DNA of 64,000 nt from Zanthoxylum bungeanum (taxonomy: Eukaryota > Streptophyta > Magnoliopsida > Sapindales > Rutaceae), in contig SKCR01041581.1 in NCBI GenBank assembly GCA_019454045.1, positions 1-64,000 on the forward strand. Direction: 5' to 3'. Numbering within the stretch: the stretch's first letter is position 1; each line of letters starts with the position of its first letter. Of the stretch, positions 46,250-58,637 are shown piece by piece. Made by a program: the position numbers and the translations under genes. The notes beneath the pieces were generated by a model. The model was not told where the DNA came from, ran no database searches, and saw only the letters and a list, made by a program, of their open reading frames with translations.

Positions 46250-48534
46250 TGTAGGCACTGCATTTTTGCATATAAGTCCCTATGATGAGTCTCATTTGGA
46301 GGCACTACCTTTTAAGTCATGGAAGTCACGAGAAACGGACGTCGGAAGGGGAAATTCAGAATAAGTACGTCATCGGATTCATTTCACAAGTTCACTGTTT
46401 TCATTCGTGCTGGGTTCGTTGCTTTGTTCGAACGTCAAACAGATTGCGGGCGTTTGTGTAGCGTTCGAATGGGCGTTCGAACGGCGTCGGTATTTCTGGT
46501 TTTGCTGCTAGCCTCACACCCAAGCCCAATTAGCCTACCAAAGCCCATAAAATACATCCCAATTAATAAAACACATATTTAACACATGGGAAATTAAATA
46601 AAACATAATATAATCATACCTAATTTAGACAAATCAAATATATTAACTTCCTAACTAAACAAAATCACATACTAAATTAAAAAGATGTCATGCCTAATTA
46701 AAATCAATCATAACCAATTAAAAATATTGACTTCCTAATCTAAACCAAATTTGTCCCCCTTCAATCCATTGATTTCCTTATCCAACACCAAATCAAATCC
46801 TCCTTTTAATGCCAAAATCCCTTCCTTGTGAGACAAGGAGTAGCCCTAACCTTTCACTATATAAACAACCTCTAACCAAGACATGCACTCCCCTAGCTCA
46901 TACACATAATATACACACAACTCACACGAAAATCACAGCAAGAAACCCTAGAAGTTCACGCATACTACAAAGAAATAACATAAAAATTCTCTTCATCTCC
47001 TTCCCCTAATCACCGAAAACCAGACCTCCATTTAGCAACCTTGTATCACCAAAAAACAGCCCAAACAACAGCCCCTAAAACACGCATACAGCAGCCTTAA
47101 ACACACACATAAAACAGCCCCCGAACCACACCATAACACCACAGAAAATCACACCCAAAACAGTAGCCAAAACATCCCAAAAATAGTAACTAAAATACAG
47201 CAGCAAAACAGTAGCAAAACGGCAGCGAATCAGAGTCAAAACAGCAGCGAATCGGAGTCAAAATAGTAGCTTGAGCAGTGGAACAGCGAGGAAAGGTGTG
47301 AACCTGTGAACCGGAGGAGTTGCGGAGCATTTCCCCCCCTTTTCGACGACCGTACACCGTACTACCGAGAGACGACGAAAAAGGTTAGACCTGAGGGCAC
47401 CTTGTATTTATTATCTTTCATTTGTCTTTTATTTTAAAAATATTATTGCATGAGAGTCGTTTGAGGCATGATGTGAACTCCGGATGAACGGAATGCGTGT
47501 TCTCTTTTGTGGTATATCGGATGGAAACCCGGACGTAAATTCCGTAGCCGAATCCGAATGGACGGTAGTGCGGTCTGTACTCGGGATACAACTCCACGTA
47601 CCACTTTAGGGATACATGTATTTCGTTTCGTCCAAACTTGTATTTGAGCATGATGTAGTTAGCACGTTATTTATTTATTTAGCATGATTTAGCCCTTAGT
47701 ATGTTAATCTTTATGCATGATTTAGGTGTCCATGTGATTAGATATGTCGTTGTTGTGATCCTGTTTGAATGCGATATTTAAAACCATATGAATGTATGCA
47801 ATCTGCCAGTTCCTGTTCGAACGCGTCATCGAACGTAATTCGAACGCGAACCTTCTATTTACCGTTCGAATGCGTTATCAAACGCTACTCGAACGCGCAT
47901 GTATTTTGTATCATCAGGTCTGGTCCCGTTCGAACGCGTTATCGAACGCTACACGAACGCGAACCTTTTGTTTACCGTTCGAACGCGTTTACGAACGCTA
48001 CACGAACGCACACACACTGAACTTAGTCTGTCTCATCATATTCATGCATAATTGCCTCTTGGTTGATCTCTCTTGCATTATGTAGTCAATCATATTATTT
48101 GTATTCCTGCATTTATCCATTCGATGTATTCATGAGATAGTACTCAAGCATGATTAGGTTGTTCTTAGTTTTCCATATCATATGATTGGAATATGTGCAT
48201 GAGATTGCCATGTGATGTTGTATGTTGTGATGATTAATTTCATGCATGTGGATTTAGAAGCATGATACTCTTGGAAATAAGTGTTACTTAGGCCTGATTA
48301 AATTATTACACAAATCATTTCATTACAAGTGACATAAGTAAGGGACCATTCCGAACCCAACGGTTTGAGGTCTTCCCTTGCGATGGGTGAGTGCGGCCTT
48401 AAATCTCATTTTTTCGGTTCACACCGGGTGGCGACTCCATTATTCTCCAGTTTAGTCCCCTATGGCTACTCCGTACTCCCAACCGGGCCGCGAGCCCGGG
48501 ACAGCATGCGTCGCCCCAGATCCTGTGTCCTACA
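46250..48534 (+). repeat. Gypsy-B 3' LTR
   Basis: Runs from TGTAGGCACTGC to GTGTCCTACA, the same length as the 5' LTR. Differences seen by eye are isolated substitutions, for example in the TTCGAACG motifs near 46420-46440 and at 47821-48010. Confidence 0.9.
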
Positions 48535-48536
48535 TT

Positions 48537-50502
48537 TGTTGGTTTCTATAATATGTCCCAAGGAAAGATTAAGCATATGAAATACAACAATGAATATATA
48601 TTAAAATATGAAGTATGGCGGAATCATACTTACAATGCTTAGTGATGAAGAAAATCAAACCAAAAGTGGAAGCTCCAAGGTTGATGATTTTCGGCCAAGG
48701 AAGACAAGAGGTGGAAAGCTCCAAGCTTTGTGTATTCCAAGCTCTTTGATGGTTTCCCTATCACCTCTTTATGATCCCTTGAAGGTGCTAGCCTTTGTTG
48801 TGATTTTTCAATGCACAACTTCTTCAAATCTTGCAACAAAATTGAAGAAATGGAGAGCAAAAACTGCATGCAGTTTTCGGCAATTTGAGAGAGAAAAGGT
48901 TGTGTTGTGTAATTAATTTTTGTTACCAAAAATCAATTTATATTTATGCCATAATATTTATTAAATTAATAATAAACTTATGACACAAATCATGCAATGG
49001 CTTAGAGTGTCAAACACTCAAACTCCATGCATAACCATTGAGTGTATTGTACACTATCACCATGCAATGCATTAACCATTAAATAATGCATATAATGACA
49101 TGTGTCATGTGGGCCCCACACGTTTCCAAATGAAAGTGGGCCCATGTGCACTCACGCGTTCGGGTTCGATATTTCCGAAATACCGAACTTACGTCGCGAC
49201 GTTAATTAAATCGAATTTAAATAAATAATTGCGCCTAGCGAAATTATTATTTACGTCTCTAACGAATTAATTCTAAATTAACTCGTATGCCCGAATTAAA
49301 ATCTAATTTTAATTTCGCGTCGAAATCGAATTTCGATTATTATATCGAATATAATAATTTTATCGATTAATTCCAAATTAATCGTTCTCTCTCTAAATAA
49401 GGCACTTTATCCAAGATAAAGTTTCTCCGCAATTAATCCAAGATTAATTAAGTCCGAATCAAATATCATAGGTGAATCTTCAGGAAGCGACCCAAGAGAT
49501 CTCCGGATATGTTGGCAGTAAATACGGTCGTCGGATAATCCGAACACGTACGTACCTCGTACTACGTCTTTACCGATTCACAAGACAAGGTTGGCTTCTA
49601 GCAAAGCACCATGCCTACCCAATTCTCCAGAAATATTCTTATAGGAACATAAGATCTATATCAAGCGTAGTATACCGTAGTATTGCGTACATCGATCCAG
49701 TATCGGACGATCACATGTTAGGCCTGGGGCTGGAGATGTGTCTGCCCCGTACGAAACATATATCGGACATCAAGCAACTAGTCTCTTTAAATCGGACAAT
49801 CCTGACCTGGTCATATTGTCCCGACGGTTGCAACCTTTTATAGAGTACTAGTTCTGTGTCCTGCGTGATCATCACCTCCATATGTCTGAAGTGATACTTC
49901 CATCTTGACATCACATCCAGTACACTACGATTCTCGATAAACCCAGAAGAGGTGTACACAGAACCGGTTAAGGTCCCCAACCACCAAAACCAAAGTTTAC
50001 CGATTGTCGCAAGTACTAGCGATGTAAGTCTCAGGTTAAGACCATATACACCTACCCTGATGATGGGCCTCCCATAGACACGCAGACATACTACCAATGG
50101 GATTCCGCGGGGTCTATCCAGAGCGAAGCTGTTTTCCGTACCATCGGTAAAAAACACAACCTCTTATCGCACTTGCATAAGTATCCAATACTTAAATATA
50201 TGAGAACTATGCCGTTGTGCCCTCACAACGTGCACAAGCGCAATACTAGTCTATTCCGCATTATCGATGTCCGATCTCGATAATACTCCGACTAGGGATA
50301 TTTAATGATTAAACCTTTATGGATTGATACTGTCTCATATCATCTCAATCCGGTATTAATCATATGGACTTTCGCCATTTATATATCAAAGTAAATAATA
50401 TTACAAAACGGCAAAAGGCAATTTCATTATCACATAGTTAATTTTGTACAATAATACAATATCATTTACAAACAGTGACGCTATGGGACATAATGTCTAA
50501 CA
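48537..50502 (-). repeat. Copia-2 3' LTR (1966 bp)
   Basis: On the minus strand it begins TGTTAGACATTATGTCCC at 50502 and ends AGAAACCAACA at 48537. It is nearly the same as 56680-58632 apart from small indels. The hairpin ladder is at 49263-49449. Confidence 0.92.
49263..49449 (-). repeat. Hairpin ladder, Copia-2 3' LTR
   Basis: Seven consecutive inverted repeats, mostly with 3-nt loops on the plus strand: 49263 (imperfect 10-bp arms), 49292 (about 11-bp arms with one bulge), 49321 (6-bp arms), 49336 (10-bp perfect arms, loop CGA), 49363 (9-bp perfect, loop CCA), 49404 (8-bp perfect, loop CAA) and 49431 (8-bp perfect, loop CAA). Confidence 0.85.
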
Positions 50503-50518
50503 ATCTCCCACTTGGCCT
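50503..50518 (-). other. Copia-2 polypurine tract
   Basis: The minus strand reads CCAAGTGGGAGAT directly before the 3' LTR start, the usual purine tract of plant copia elements. Confidence 0.8.
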
Positions 50519-52364
50519 ATAGCCAGTCACTCAAGCATCTAATACCCGAACTATGTATGTGTCGTTCAAAAACTTGCTGAAGAACAGCCTTCGTCAGCGG
50601 ATCTGCAATGTTGTCATCTGATGTGACCTTCTCGACCTTTACATCGCCACGATGTATAATCTCCCGAATCAGATGGTAACGTCGAAGAACATGCTTGGAC
50701 CGTTGATGAGACATTGGTTCCTTAGCCTGTGCTACAGCCCCGTTATTGTCACAATACAATGGAACGGGCTCAGCTGCTAACGGATCTACTCCTAATCCGA
50801 TTAGGAACTTTCGGATCCAAACTGCCTCCTATGCTGCTTCAGATGCAGCGATGTACTCCGCTTCTGTTGTTGAATCGGCAACAGTATCTTGCTTGGAAGA
50901 TTTCCAGCTCACTGCTCCGTTATTCAAACAAAAAATGTACCCGGATTGCGACTTGTAGTCATCCTTGTCGGTTTGGAAACTTGCATCGGTATACCCAGAT
51001 ACCGCAAGTTCTCCACCTCCATAAATTAAGAAAGCATCCTTAGTTGTTTAAGATACTTAAGGATATTCTTAACTGCTATCCAGTGACCTTCACCTGGATC
51101 GGCCTGATAGCGACTGCACATGCTCAAAGCATATGAGACATCAGGTCGTGTACATATCATGGCATACATGATCGATCCGACTGCCGAGGCGAACGGTATC
51201 CGACTCATGTTGTCTCTCTCTTCTGAGTCTTAGGACACATGTCTTAGACAGAGAGGTACCGGTACCACGTACCATTGGAACCAATCCCCTCTTGGATTGT
51301 TCCATGTTGAATCGCTTCAACACTTTATCAATGTATGTACTCTGGGAGAGTCCAAGCAGCTTTCTAGATCTATCCCGGTAGATCTTTATTCCAAGAATAA
51401 AGGCTGCTTCTCCCAGATCTTTCATGGAGAATTTTAATGAAAGCCAAGCTTTCACCGACGTTAGCATGGGAATGTCATTGCCTATAAGCAATACGTCGTC
51501 GACATAAAGGACAATAAAAGTAAGTGCTCTCCCACTAACCTTCTTGTATACACAAGGGTCATCTGCGTTTTGCACGAAATCATATTCTTTTATGATCTCA
51601 TCAAACGCTGATTCCATGACCGTGATGCTTGCTTCAATCCATAAATGGATCGATTTAACTTACAAACCTTGTTTGCAAGTCTTGGTACGATAAAAACGTC
51701 AGGCTGTTGCATATAAACATCCTCCAAAAGGTTTCCGTTAAGGAAAGCGGTCTTAACGTCCATCTGCCATATCTCGTAGTCGAAATATGCAGCTATTGCA
51801 AGCATTATCCGAATGGATTTAATCATGGCAACGGGTGAGAAGGTTTCGTCATAATCAATACCATATTGTTGACGATACCCCTTCGCTCTAAAGCCTAGCT
51901 TTGTACGTTTGTACGTTGCCATCCATGTCGGTCTTCTTCTTGAAGATCCATCTGCATCCAATAGGCTTTACGCCTTCTGGTGCATCAACCAGTGTCCAAA
52001 CTTGGTTGGCGTACATGGAATCCATCTCGGACTTCATGGCATCTTGCCATAAAGCGGAATCGATATTTTGTATCGCTTCCTCATACGTAGCCGGCTCATT
52101 ATCCTCAATAAGATTAATATCTACATGAGGTGAGATCAGGAACCCATACCTCTCAGGTACTGTTCTGACTCTCTCCGACCTACGCGGTCCTTGTGTATGT
52201 GAAGTTTGTGGTACAGACTCATCCCGGACGGTCTGTTCTTGTTCCGTCGTTGATTCATTGCCAGGAACAGTATCACTACGATCTTCATCGAGTTCTACTT
52301 TCCTCCCACTTACCACTGCATTTAAAAAATCCTTCTCAAAGGAAAAATGCTTGTAGAGCAACAA
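50517..52364 (-). pseudogene. Copia-2 reverse transcriptase and RNase H
   Basis: Minus strand from 52364. A linker with EVELDEDRSD leads into reverse transcriptase (VDAPEGVKPIGCRWIFKKK, QMDVKTAFLNG), the polymerase motif LYVDDVLLIGND near 51500, and then DRSRKLLGLSQSTYIDKVL. RNase H includes YCDNNGAVAQAKEP near 50750 and NIADPLTKAV near 50595. Frameshifts are seen near 51900, 51600 and 51200-51040. The element copies RNA to DNA with these domains. Here they are spread over several frames. Confidence 0.92.
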
Positions 52365-52420
52365 TACTTTGTTCTCTTGTGGGTGATAGAAGTAATATCC
52401 TTTGGTTTCCCTAGGATATC

Positions 52421-53160
52421 CTACGAAAAGGCATTTTCAGATTTGGGTTCAAGTTTGGTACCTTCCAAACGTTTAACATATGCCCAGCATCCCCAAATCT
52501 TCAGGAAAGAGAAACCTGGTTTCCTTCCTGTCCATATCTCATATGGAGTCTGTTCAACAGACTTCGACGGTACCTTATTCAAAATAAGTATAGCACTGTT
52601 TAATGCGTATCCCCAGAAGGATATTGGTAGCTCAGTGCGACTCATCATTGACCTTACCATGTCTAACAAGGTGCGGTTTCTCCGTTCGGACACACCGTTT
52701 AATTGCGGTGTTCCAGGAGGAGTCCACTGTGAAAGAATACCATATTCTTTCAAGTAATCTTGAAACTCATAACTTAAGTATTCGCCACCACGGTCTGACC
52801 GTAATGTCTTAATACTCTTCCCTGTTTGTTTCTCCACTTCGTGTCGAAACTCTTGAATTTCTCAAAAGTTTCCGACTTGTGTCTCATAAGATACACATAA
52901 CCGTAACGAGATGCATCATCTGTGAAGGTTACGAAGTAGTGAAATCCACCTCTAGCCTGGCTAGACATGGGCCCGCATACGTCAGTATGAACGAGAGCCA
53001 ACAATTCTGTGGCATGTTCACCTTTACCGCTAAAAGGTGATTTAGGCATTTTGCCTAAAAGACAAGATTCGCAGACGTCATATGAATTGAGATCAAATTC
53101 GTCCAAGTACCCACTCCTTCGAAAGTGTGGATATGCGAGTCTTGTTGATGTGTCCTAGAC
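52421..53160 (-). pseudogene. Copia-2 integrase
   Basis: Minus strand from about 53160. A zinc-binding region (CESCLLGKMPKSPF) is followed by the core: aspartate in VHTDVCGPM (about 53010), aspartate in RSDRGGEYLS (about 52790) and glutamate in NGVSERRNRTLLDMV (about 52690). All three catalytic residues are kept, unlike Copia-1. A frameshift lies near 52840-52810. The end reads ILNKVPSKSVEQTPYEIW. Confidence 0.92.
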
Positions 53161-53612
53161 GACAGTGCCACATATAAGCTTCATCTTTTTAGATATCCTT
53201 TTGAGCCTTTTGTTTGTCATTTTAGAGAGTTCATTATATTCAAAAATATAAAGACCGTTTATTGCACCGGGGCAAATCGTCTGCATCATTTTTTAATATA
53301 AAACACCCAGTGTTTCTAATACAAAAGTGTAACCCTGCTGGGTGGGTAACAAGGATACAGATATAATATTCCTAGTTAAACTAGGTACAAAATAACAGTT
53401 CAAAAGTTTAAGTACATGCCCTGAGGGCAGTTCTAAAACAAAAGTCCCTACGGCCTAAAACAGCAACTGGTTGTTCCGTTTCCGACCCGTAGATCCATCT
53501 CCTTCGGATGCCAGCACCCTGCTATCCTGCAGATCCTGCACATCAGTACAAATATGAACACCACAACCAGAATCAAAAATCCAATTTTTAAAACTAGAAG
53601 TATTCATATTAT
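53161..53612 (-). pseudogene. Copia-2 protease region
   Basis: The minus strand near 53565 reads IFDSGCGVHIC, the aspartic protease active-site block, followed by readable parts (VGTFVLELPSGHVL, YFVPSLTRNII) and several stops. It links gag to integrase as in other copia polyproteins. Confidence 0.8.
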
Positions 53613-53613
53613 C

Positions 53614-54470
53614 TCAATAACAAACATACCAGAGGCGATAGCCTTGCCATCCTTGATATCCTCCCTTGCCCTTTGCCCATTCGCAGTCACGTTTCCAGTG
53701 ACCCCTCTTGCCGCAGTTGAGGCAGATGTCGCGGAGATTTGTCCTTTGGCTTCTAGAAGCCACTGTCAACTGCCTTTGCCCTTGTTCTTGAACTTCTTCT
53801 TCCTCGCACCTCCAATTGCCTTGGGCCCAGCCCTTGGCGCATGAGAGGTCGATTGTCATAATGCGCCTCGCGCTTGCTCCCCTTTAGGAGTCCTTTCGGA
53901 TCCTTCAGCACGGACAACAACTTTCCAAGAGTGTCGTCAGTGTCCATCAACTTATAGTTGATGATGATTTGTTTCCAAGTATCGGGGGTAGCGATTGTAA
54001 TACCATCAATCGTCAGCTCTGTCTCCAAGACAATGCCCATCTTGGCTAACTCATCTATGTCAGCGATCATTTGAGTCCCGTGGGCCTCAACTGATGCGCC
54101 GTCTGTCATCCGGGAGCGGAAGAGTTTCCTTACTAGCTCGTACCTCTTCATCCGCTTATTGGTGCGGTGGAGATCACGCAATCTTGCCATCATGTTATAG
54201 GGATCCAAGTCCCTGTTCTGGCGTCTGAAATGCTGGGTCATTGCAGCTAGCATAACTGACTGAGGCTTGGTCACAATCGTCACTATGAGTCTTCCATAAC
54301 TCTAGCTCCAGTGGCTCAGTGGGTTTAGGCGGGAGAGGTCTCTGAATAGTATAGAGCACCCTCTCAGCCCCAAGCACTATCTTGAGGTTCATTTCCCAGT
54401 CGGCAAAGTTTGTCCCTTTGAAGACATTATCGCCCATGATTATGTCGCGGATATTACCTTTGCCAGTCAT
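53614..54470 (-). pseudogene. Copia-2 gag
   Basis: Starts MTGKGNIRDIIMGDNVF at 54470, with TNFADWEMNLKIVLGAER. It shifts frame near 54260 (then SVMLAAMTQHFRRQNRDLDP) and again near 53800, and ends with a zinc knuckle CLNCGKRGHWKRDC near 53680. The zinc knuckle binds element RNA. The order and sequence parallel Copia-1 gag. Confidence 0.92.
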
Positions 54471-56664
54471 CTTGACAACTATAGTCCAACTATAAAGTCA
54501 ACGATGTTATTGGGACCAGTCAAACTGTTACAAGTAAAATAACAATATATTAGTCCAACTAATTATTAAAATATTGACGAAATAATTTTGAAAGACGCGT
54601 AAGGCTAAGTATCTGAACGAAATTGCAAATTCAATAATAGCCTCCCACTATTTTCTTCAAGTCTCTAACCCTCTGTAGAGAACTCGGGAAATCGAATTTC
54701 CTAGCGGGCTAGGATCCCGTTAAATAACACACAACCTTGACTTTGGCCAATAAAAGCTGTATGCTATTTAACTTAGGTAGATCTCTATGATCAATTGGAT
54801 CTCATCCAATTCCTAGATCCGGTTAGGTGGACATCCAAGTCCGAAACATATGTAAAATGTCAATGTATCCATTACATTTTCCTAACCCTATCCTCCGAAT
54901 CATCTAGGCCTTGGCTTTGGCCAAAAACAAACCTAATGATTCCAGTTAAGCGGGACCCATTGACGAGGAAAGTTTCGTAATCAATGTCATTGGATAAAAA
55001 GTGATCTTGACTTTGGCCAATAAAAATCACGATTTGGACAAGACACCGATATACAACAAAACTCTCATGATTCAAGTACATCCTTGATTGACAAAGGTCT
55101 TGACTTTGGTCAAAAACAAACCAATGCCAACTTCGGATCTTGAACAAGAATCATTCAATGGAAGGATATTTGCTTAATATAAATTGAGGGATTTTCGCGT
55201 AATTGGCAACCAATTTATTTATCTTTGTTAGGTCTCATCATCATACACCCTTAAGCATGCTTCTAAAACATCATAAAGCGCGTAAAGTAAATTAATAGTG
55301 ATATGCGGATGGATATATAAACAACTTGTTCCTAGAACAAATCACTCCCTTTCCTCTCCCCGCTAGCACTATTCTACTATTACCCAATTACATAATACAA
55401 TAAGAGAAACCTCATTTACATTGAGGGGAATTAGGTGAGAAGAGAATACAAAGAGACAAAGAGATAAGGCTGGACACGCAGGTCCAATTTATAAATTCCA
55501 AATTTACAATAATTTCTAAAATTACCCTTTCCCTTCTAATATCCATCCGATATACACTATTCATTCATCACATACATATATATTCAAACAAGACATGCTT
55601 TTAAAACCAATCTAATCCAATTAATTAGTCTTTGTTAAAGTGATCATCCAATGTTCAAACAACGGTTTGATTTTGCGCGAGTCCAACTCGATTGAGAATA
55701 AGTACATAAGGTACGAATTCGCGAATTATATCGAACTACTAATTAAATCTAATTAATTCGTATTCATTACTAATTCAATTATTTAATTCCAAATTAAATG
55801 TTACACTTTTAATGTGCTTTAAAGACTTAGATTCTAAATCTAATTCTATTGGGTCTCAAAGCCCAACTAACATCCAATGTTTAAATTTAATTCAAGTCAA
55901 ATGGGCTTTCAATTGATTTATTAAGGCTTGGGCTTTGGTCAATGTGGGTCAAACCCAATTACCAAGCCCAAATAAGGAATCACCCTTAAGTGCCATAAAA
56001 CCAATTTTAAGCCCATAAGGCCCAATTAAATTTTAAAGCCCATTATATTATATTTGGACTTAATGGAGTGAATTAGGCCCAAATGGATCAATCCTTTTGG
56101 CCCAAAACTACTTGGTCCAACCAAGCCCATTATACCCAAATACAATATTAAAGCCCAATTCACCAATTAAGCCCATTAATTAAATTTTAATATTCCAAAC
56201 ATTAAAGTCCAATTAATTAAAGTGTAATACCAAGATTAATATATTAAACCAAATATTTCAAAAATACCCATTTAATTTATTAATCATCTATTTTTCAAAA
56301 TAAATGTCCAACATTAATTTTAACAAAATCAATTACATTACATGTCCATTATGTATCGGCCAAGGTGAGTATTTAGTGTCGATTTGTTTTTCAATCCGAT
56401 TGAATTACTAATCTACGTCCCGTATACGTTCTAAGTCATCCAATGATCTTAAACACAAAAAATTCCAATACATCCAATGTACATACCCATTCGGCCAAGG
56501 TTAAATTTTTGGGGAAAAATCATCCAATGCATTTTTCTCAAAATTGATTCCATATAACATCATTCTATATACATGTAAGCATACTCATTCATCAAATTTC
56601 ACAAGAACATGCTTCAATCAATTTTACCCAAATTTTAACCTAAAGTATTTCATGCTTAAACCTA
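54471..56664 (-). other. Copia-2 leader with four TTGGCCAAAGTC motifs
   Basis: About 2.2 kb between primer site and gag. On the plus strand, CTTGACTTTGGCCAA or a close variant occurs at about 54735, 54909, 55003 and 55090. These are the complements of the Copia-1 leader motifs and are four in number in both elements. The rest is AT-rich with no convincing frame. Confidence 0.7.
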
Positions 56665-56679
56665 GCTCAAAGATACCAT
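56665..56679 (-). other. Copia-2 primer-binding site
   Basis: The minus strand reads ATGGTATCTTTGAGC directly after the 5' LTR, a diverged tRNA-Met primer site. Confidence 0.65.
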
Positions 56680-58632
56680 TGTTGGTTTCTATAATATGTC
56701 CCAAGGAAAGATTAAGCATATGAAATACAACAATGAATATATATTAAAATATGAAGTATGGCGGAATCATACTTACAATGCTTTAGTGATGAGAAAATCA
56801 AACCAAAAGTGGAAGCTCCAAGGTTGATGATTTTCGGCCAAGGAAGACAAGAGGTGGAAAGCTCCAAGCTTTGTGTATTCCAAGCTCTTTGATGGTTTCC
56901 CTATCACCTCTTTATGATCCCTTGAAGGTGCTAGCCTTTGTTATGATTTTTCAATGCACACTTCTTCAAATCTTGCAACAAAATTGAAGAAATGGAGAGC
57001 AAAAACTGCATTCAGTTTTCGGCAATTTGAGAGAGAAAGGTTGTGTGTGTAATTAATTTTTGTTACCAAAAATCAATTTATATTTATGCCATAATATTTT
57101 ATTAATTAATAATAAACTTATGACACAAATCATGCAATGGCTTAGAGTGTCAAACACTCAAACTCCATGCATAACCATTGAGTGTATTGTACACTATCAC
57201 CATGCAATGCATTAACCATTAAATAATGCATATAATGACATATGTCATGTGGGCCCCACACGTTTCCAAATGAAAGTGGGCCCATGTGCACTCACGCGTT
57301 CGGGTTCGATATTTCCGAAATACCGAACTTACGTCGCGACGTTAATTAAATCGAATTTAAATAAATAATTGCGCCTGGCGAAATTATTATTTACGTCGCT
57401 AACGAATTAATTCTAAATTAACTCGTATGCCCGAATTAAAATCTAATTTTAATTTCGCGTCGAAATCGAATTTCGATTATTATATCGAATATAATAATTT
57501 TATCGATTAATTCCAATTAATCGTTCTCTCTCTAAATAAGGCACTTTATCCAAGATAAAGTTTCTCCGCAATTAATGCAAGATTAATTAAGTCCGAATCA
57601 AATATCATAGGTGAATCTTCAGGAAGCGACCCAAGAGATCTCCGGATATGTTGGCAGTAAATACGGTCGTCGGATAATCCGAACACGTATGTACCTCGTA
57701 CTACGTCTTTACCGATTCACAAGACAAGGTTGGCTTAGCAAAGCACCATGCCTACCCAATTCTCCAGAAATATTCTTATAGGAATATAAGACTATATCAA
57801 GCGTAGTATACCGTAGTATTGCGTACATCGATCCAGTATCGGACGATCACATGTTAGGCCTGGGGCTGGAGATGTGTCTGCCCCGTACGAAACATATATC
57901 GGACATCAAGCAACTAGTCTCTTTAAATCGGACAATCCTGACCTGGTCATATTGTCCCGACGGTTGCAACCTTTTATAGAGTACTAGTTCTGTGTCCTGC
58001 GTGATCATCACCTCCATATGTCTGAAGTGATACTTCCATCTTGACATCACATCCAGTACACTACGATTCTCGATAAACCCAGAAGAGGTGTACACAGAAC
58101 CGGTTAAGGTCCCCAACCACCAAAACCAAAGTTTACCGATTGTCGCAAGTACTAGCGATGTAAGTCTCAGGTTAAGACCATATACACCTACCCTGATGCG
58201 GCCTCCCATAGACACGCAGACATACTACCAATGGGATTCCGCGGGGGCTATCCAGAGCGAAGCTGTTTTCCGTACCATCGGTAAAACACAACCTCCTATC
58301 GCACTTGCATAAGTATCCAATACTTAAATATATGAGAACTATGCCGTTGTGCCCTCACAACGTGCACAAGCGCAATACTAGTCTATTCCGCATTATCGAT
58401 GTCCGATCTCGATAATACTCCGACTAGGGATATTTAATGATTAAACCTTTATGGATTGATACTGTCTCATATCATCTCAATCTGTATTAATCATATGGAC
58501 TTTCGCCATTTATATATCAAGTAAATAATATTACAAAACGGCAAAAGGCAATTTCATTATCACATAGTTAATTTTGTACAATAATACAATATCATTTACA
58601 AACAGTGACGCTATGGGACATAATGTCTAACA
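56680..58632 (-). repeat. Copia-2 5' LTR (1953 bp)
   Basis: Same ends as the 3' LTR and near-identical sequence with small indels, for example around 57519 and 57735. The hairpin ladder is at 57403-57588. Flanked outside by ACATT. Confidence 0.92.
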
Positions 58633-58637
58633 ACATT

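Larger units (their letters stand above)
40104..48534 (+). mobile_element. Gypsy-B: non-autonomous Tat derivative
   Basis: Two LTRs of equal length (2285 bp each, 40104-42388 and 46250-48534), a primer site, gag remnants and a 3.9 kb interior from which almost all of pol is missing. The flanks GTATG (40099-40103) and TTATG (48535-48536 joined to 58638-58640 across Copia-2) give a 4-of-5 target match. The LTR pair differs by only scattered changes, pointing to recent insertion. It would need proteins from a relative such as Gypsy-A to move. Confidence 0.88.
48537..58632 (-). mobile_element. Copia-2: near full-length copia element
   Basis: Minus orientation: 5' LTR 58632-56680, primer site, leader, gag, protease, integrase, reverse transcriptase, RNase H, purine tract, 3' LTR 50502-48537. 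It is flanked by a perfect ACATT duplication (48532-48536 and 58633-58637). It landed two bases beyond the Gypsy-B 3' LTR, in the target copy next to the Copia-1 LTR remnant. All domains are present, with several frameshifts. Same family as Copia-1. Confidence 0.93.

Noticed and set aside
48608..48929. Overlapping frames of about 100 codons on both strands
   Set aside because: Within the Copia-2 3' LTR; the matching region at 56750-57060 has small indels that break the frames.
49711..50157. 148-codon minus frame repeated at 57847-58215
   Set aside because: Part of both Copia-2 LTRs. The open frame is shared simply because the LTRs are near copies.
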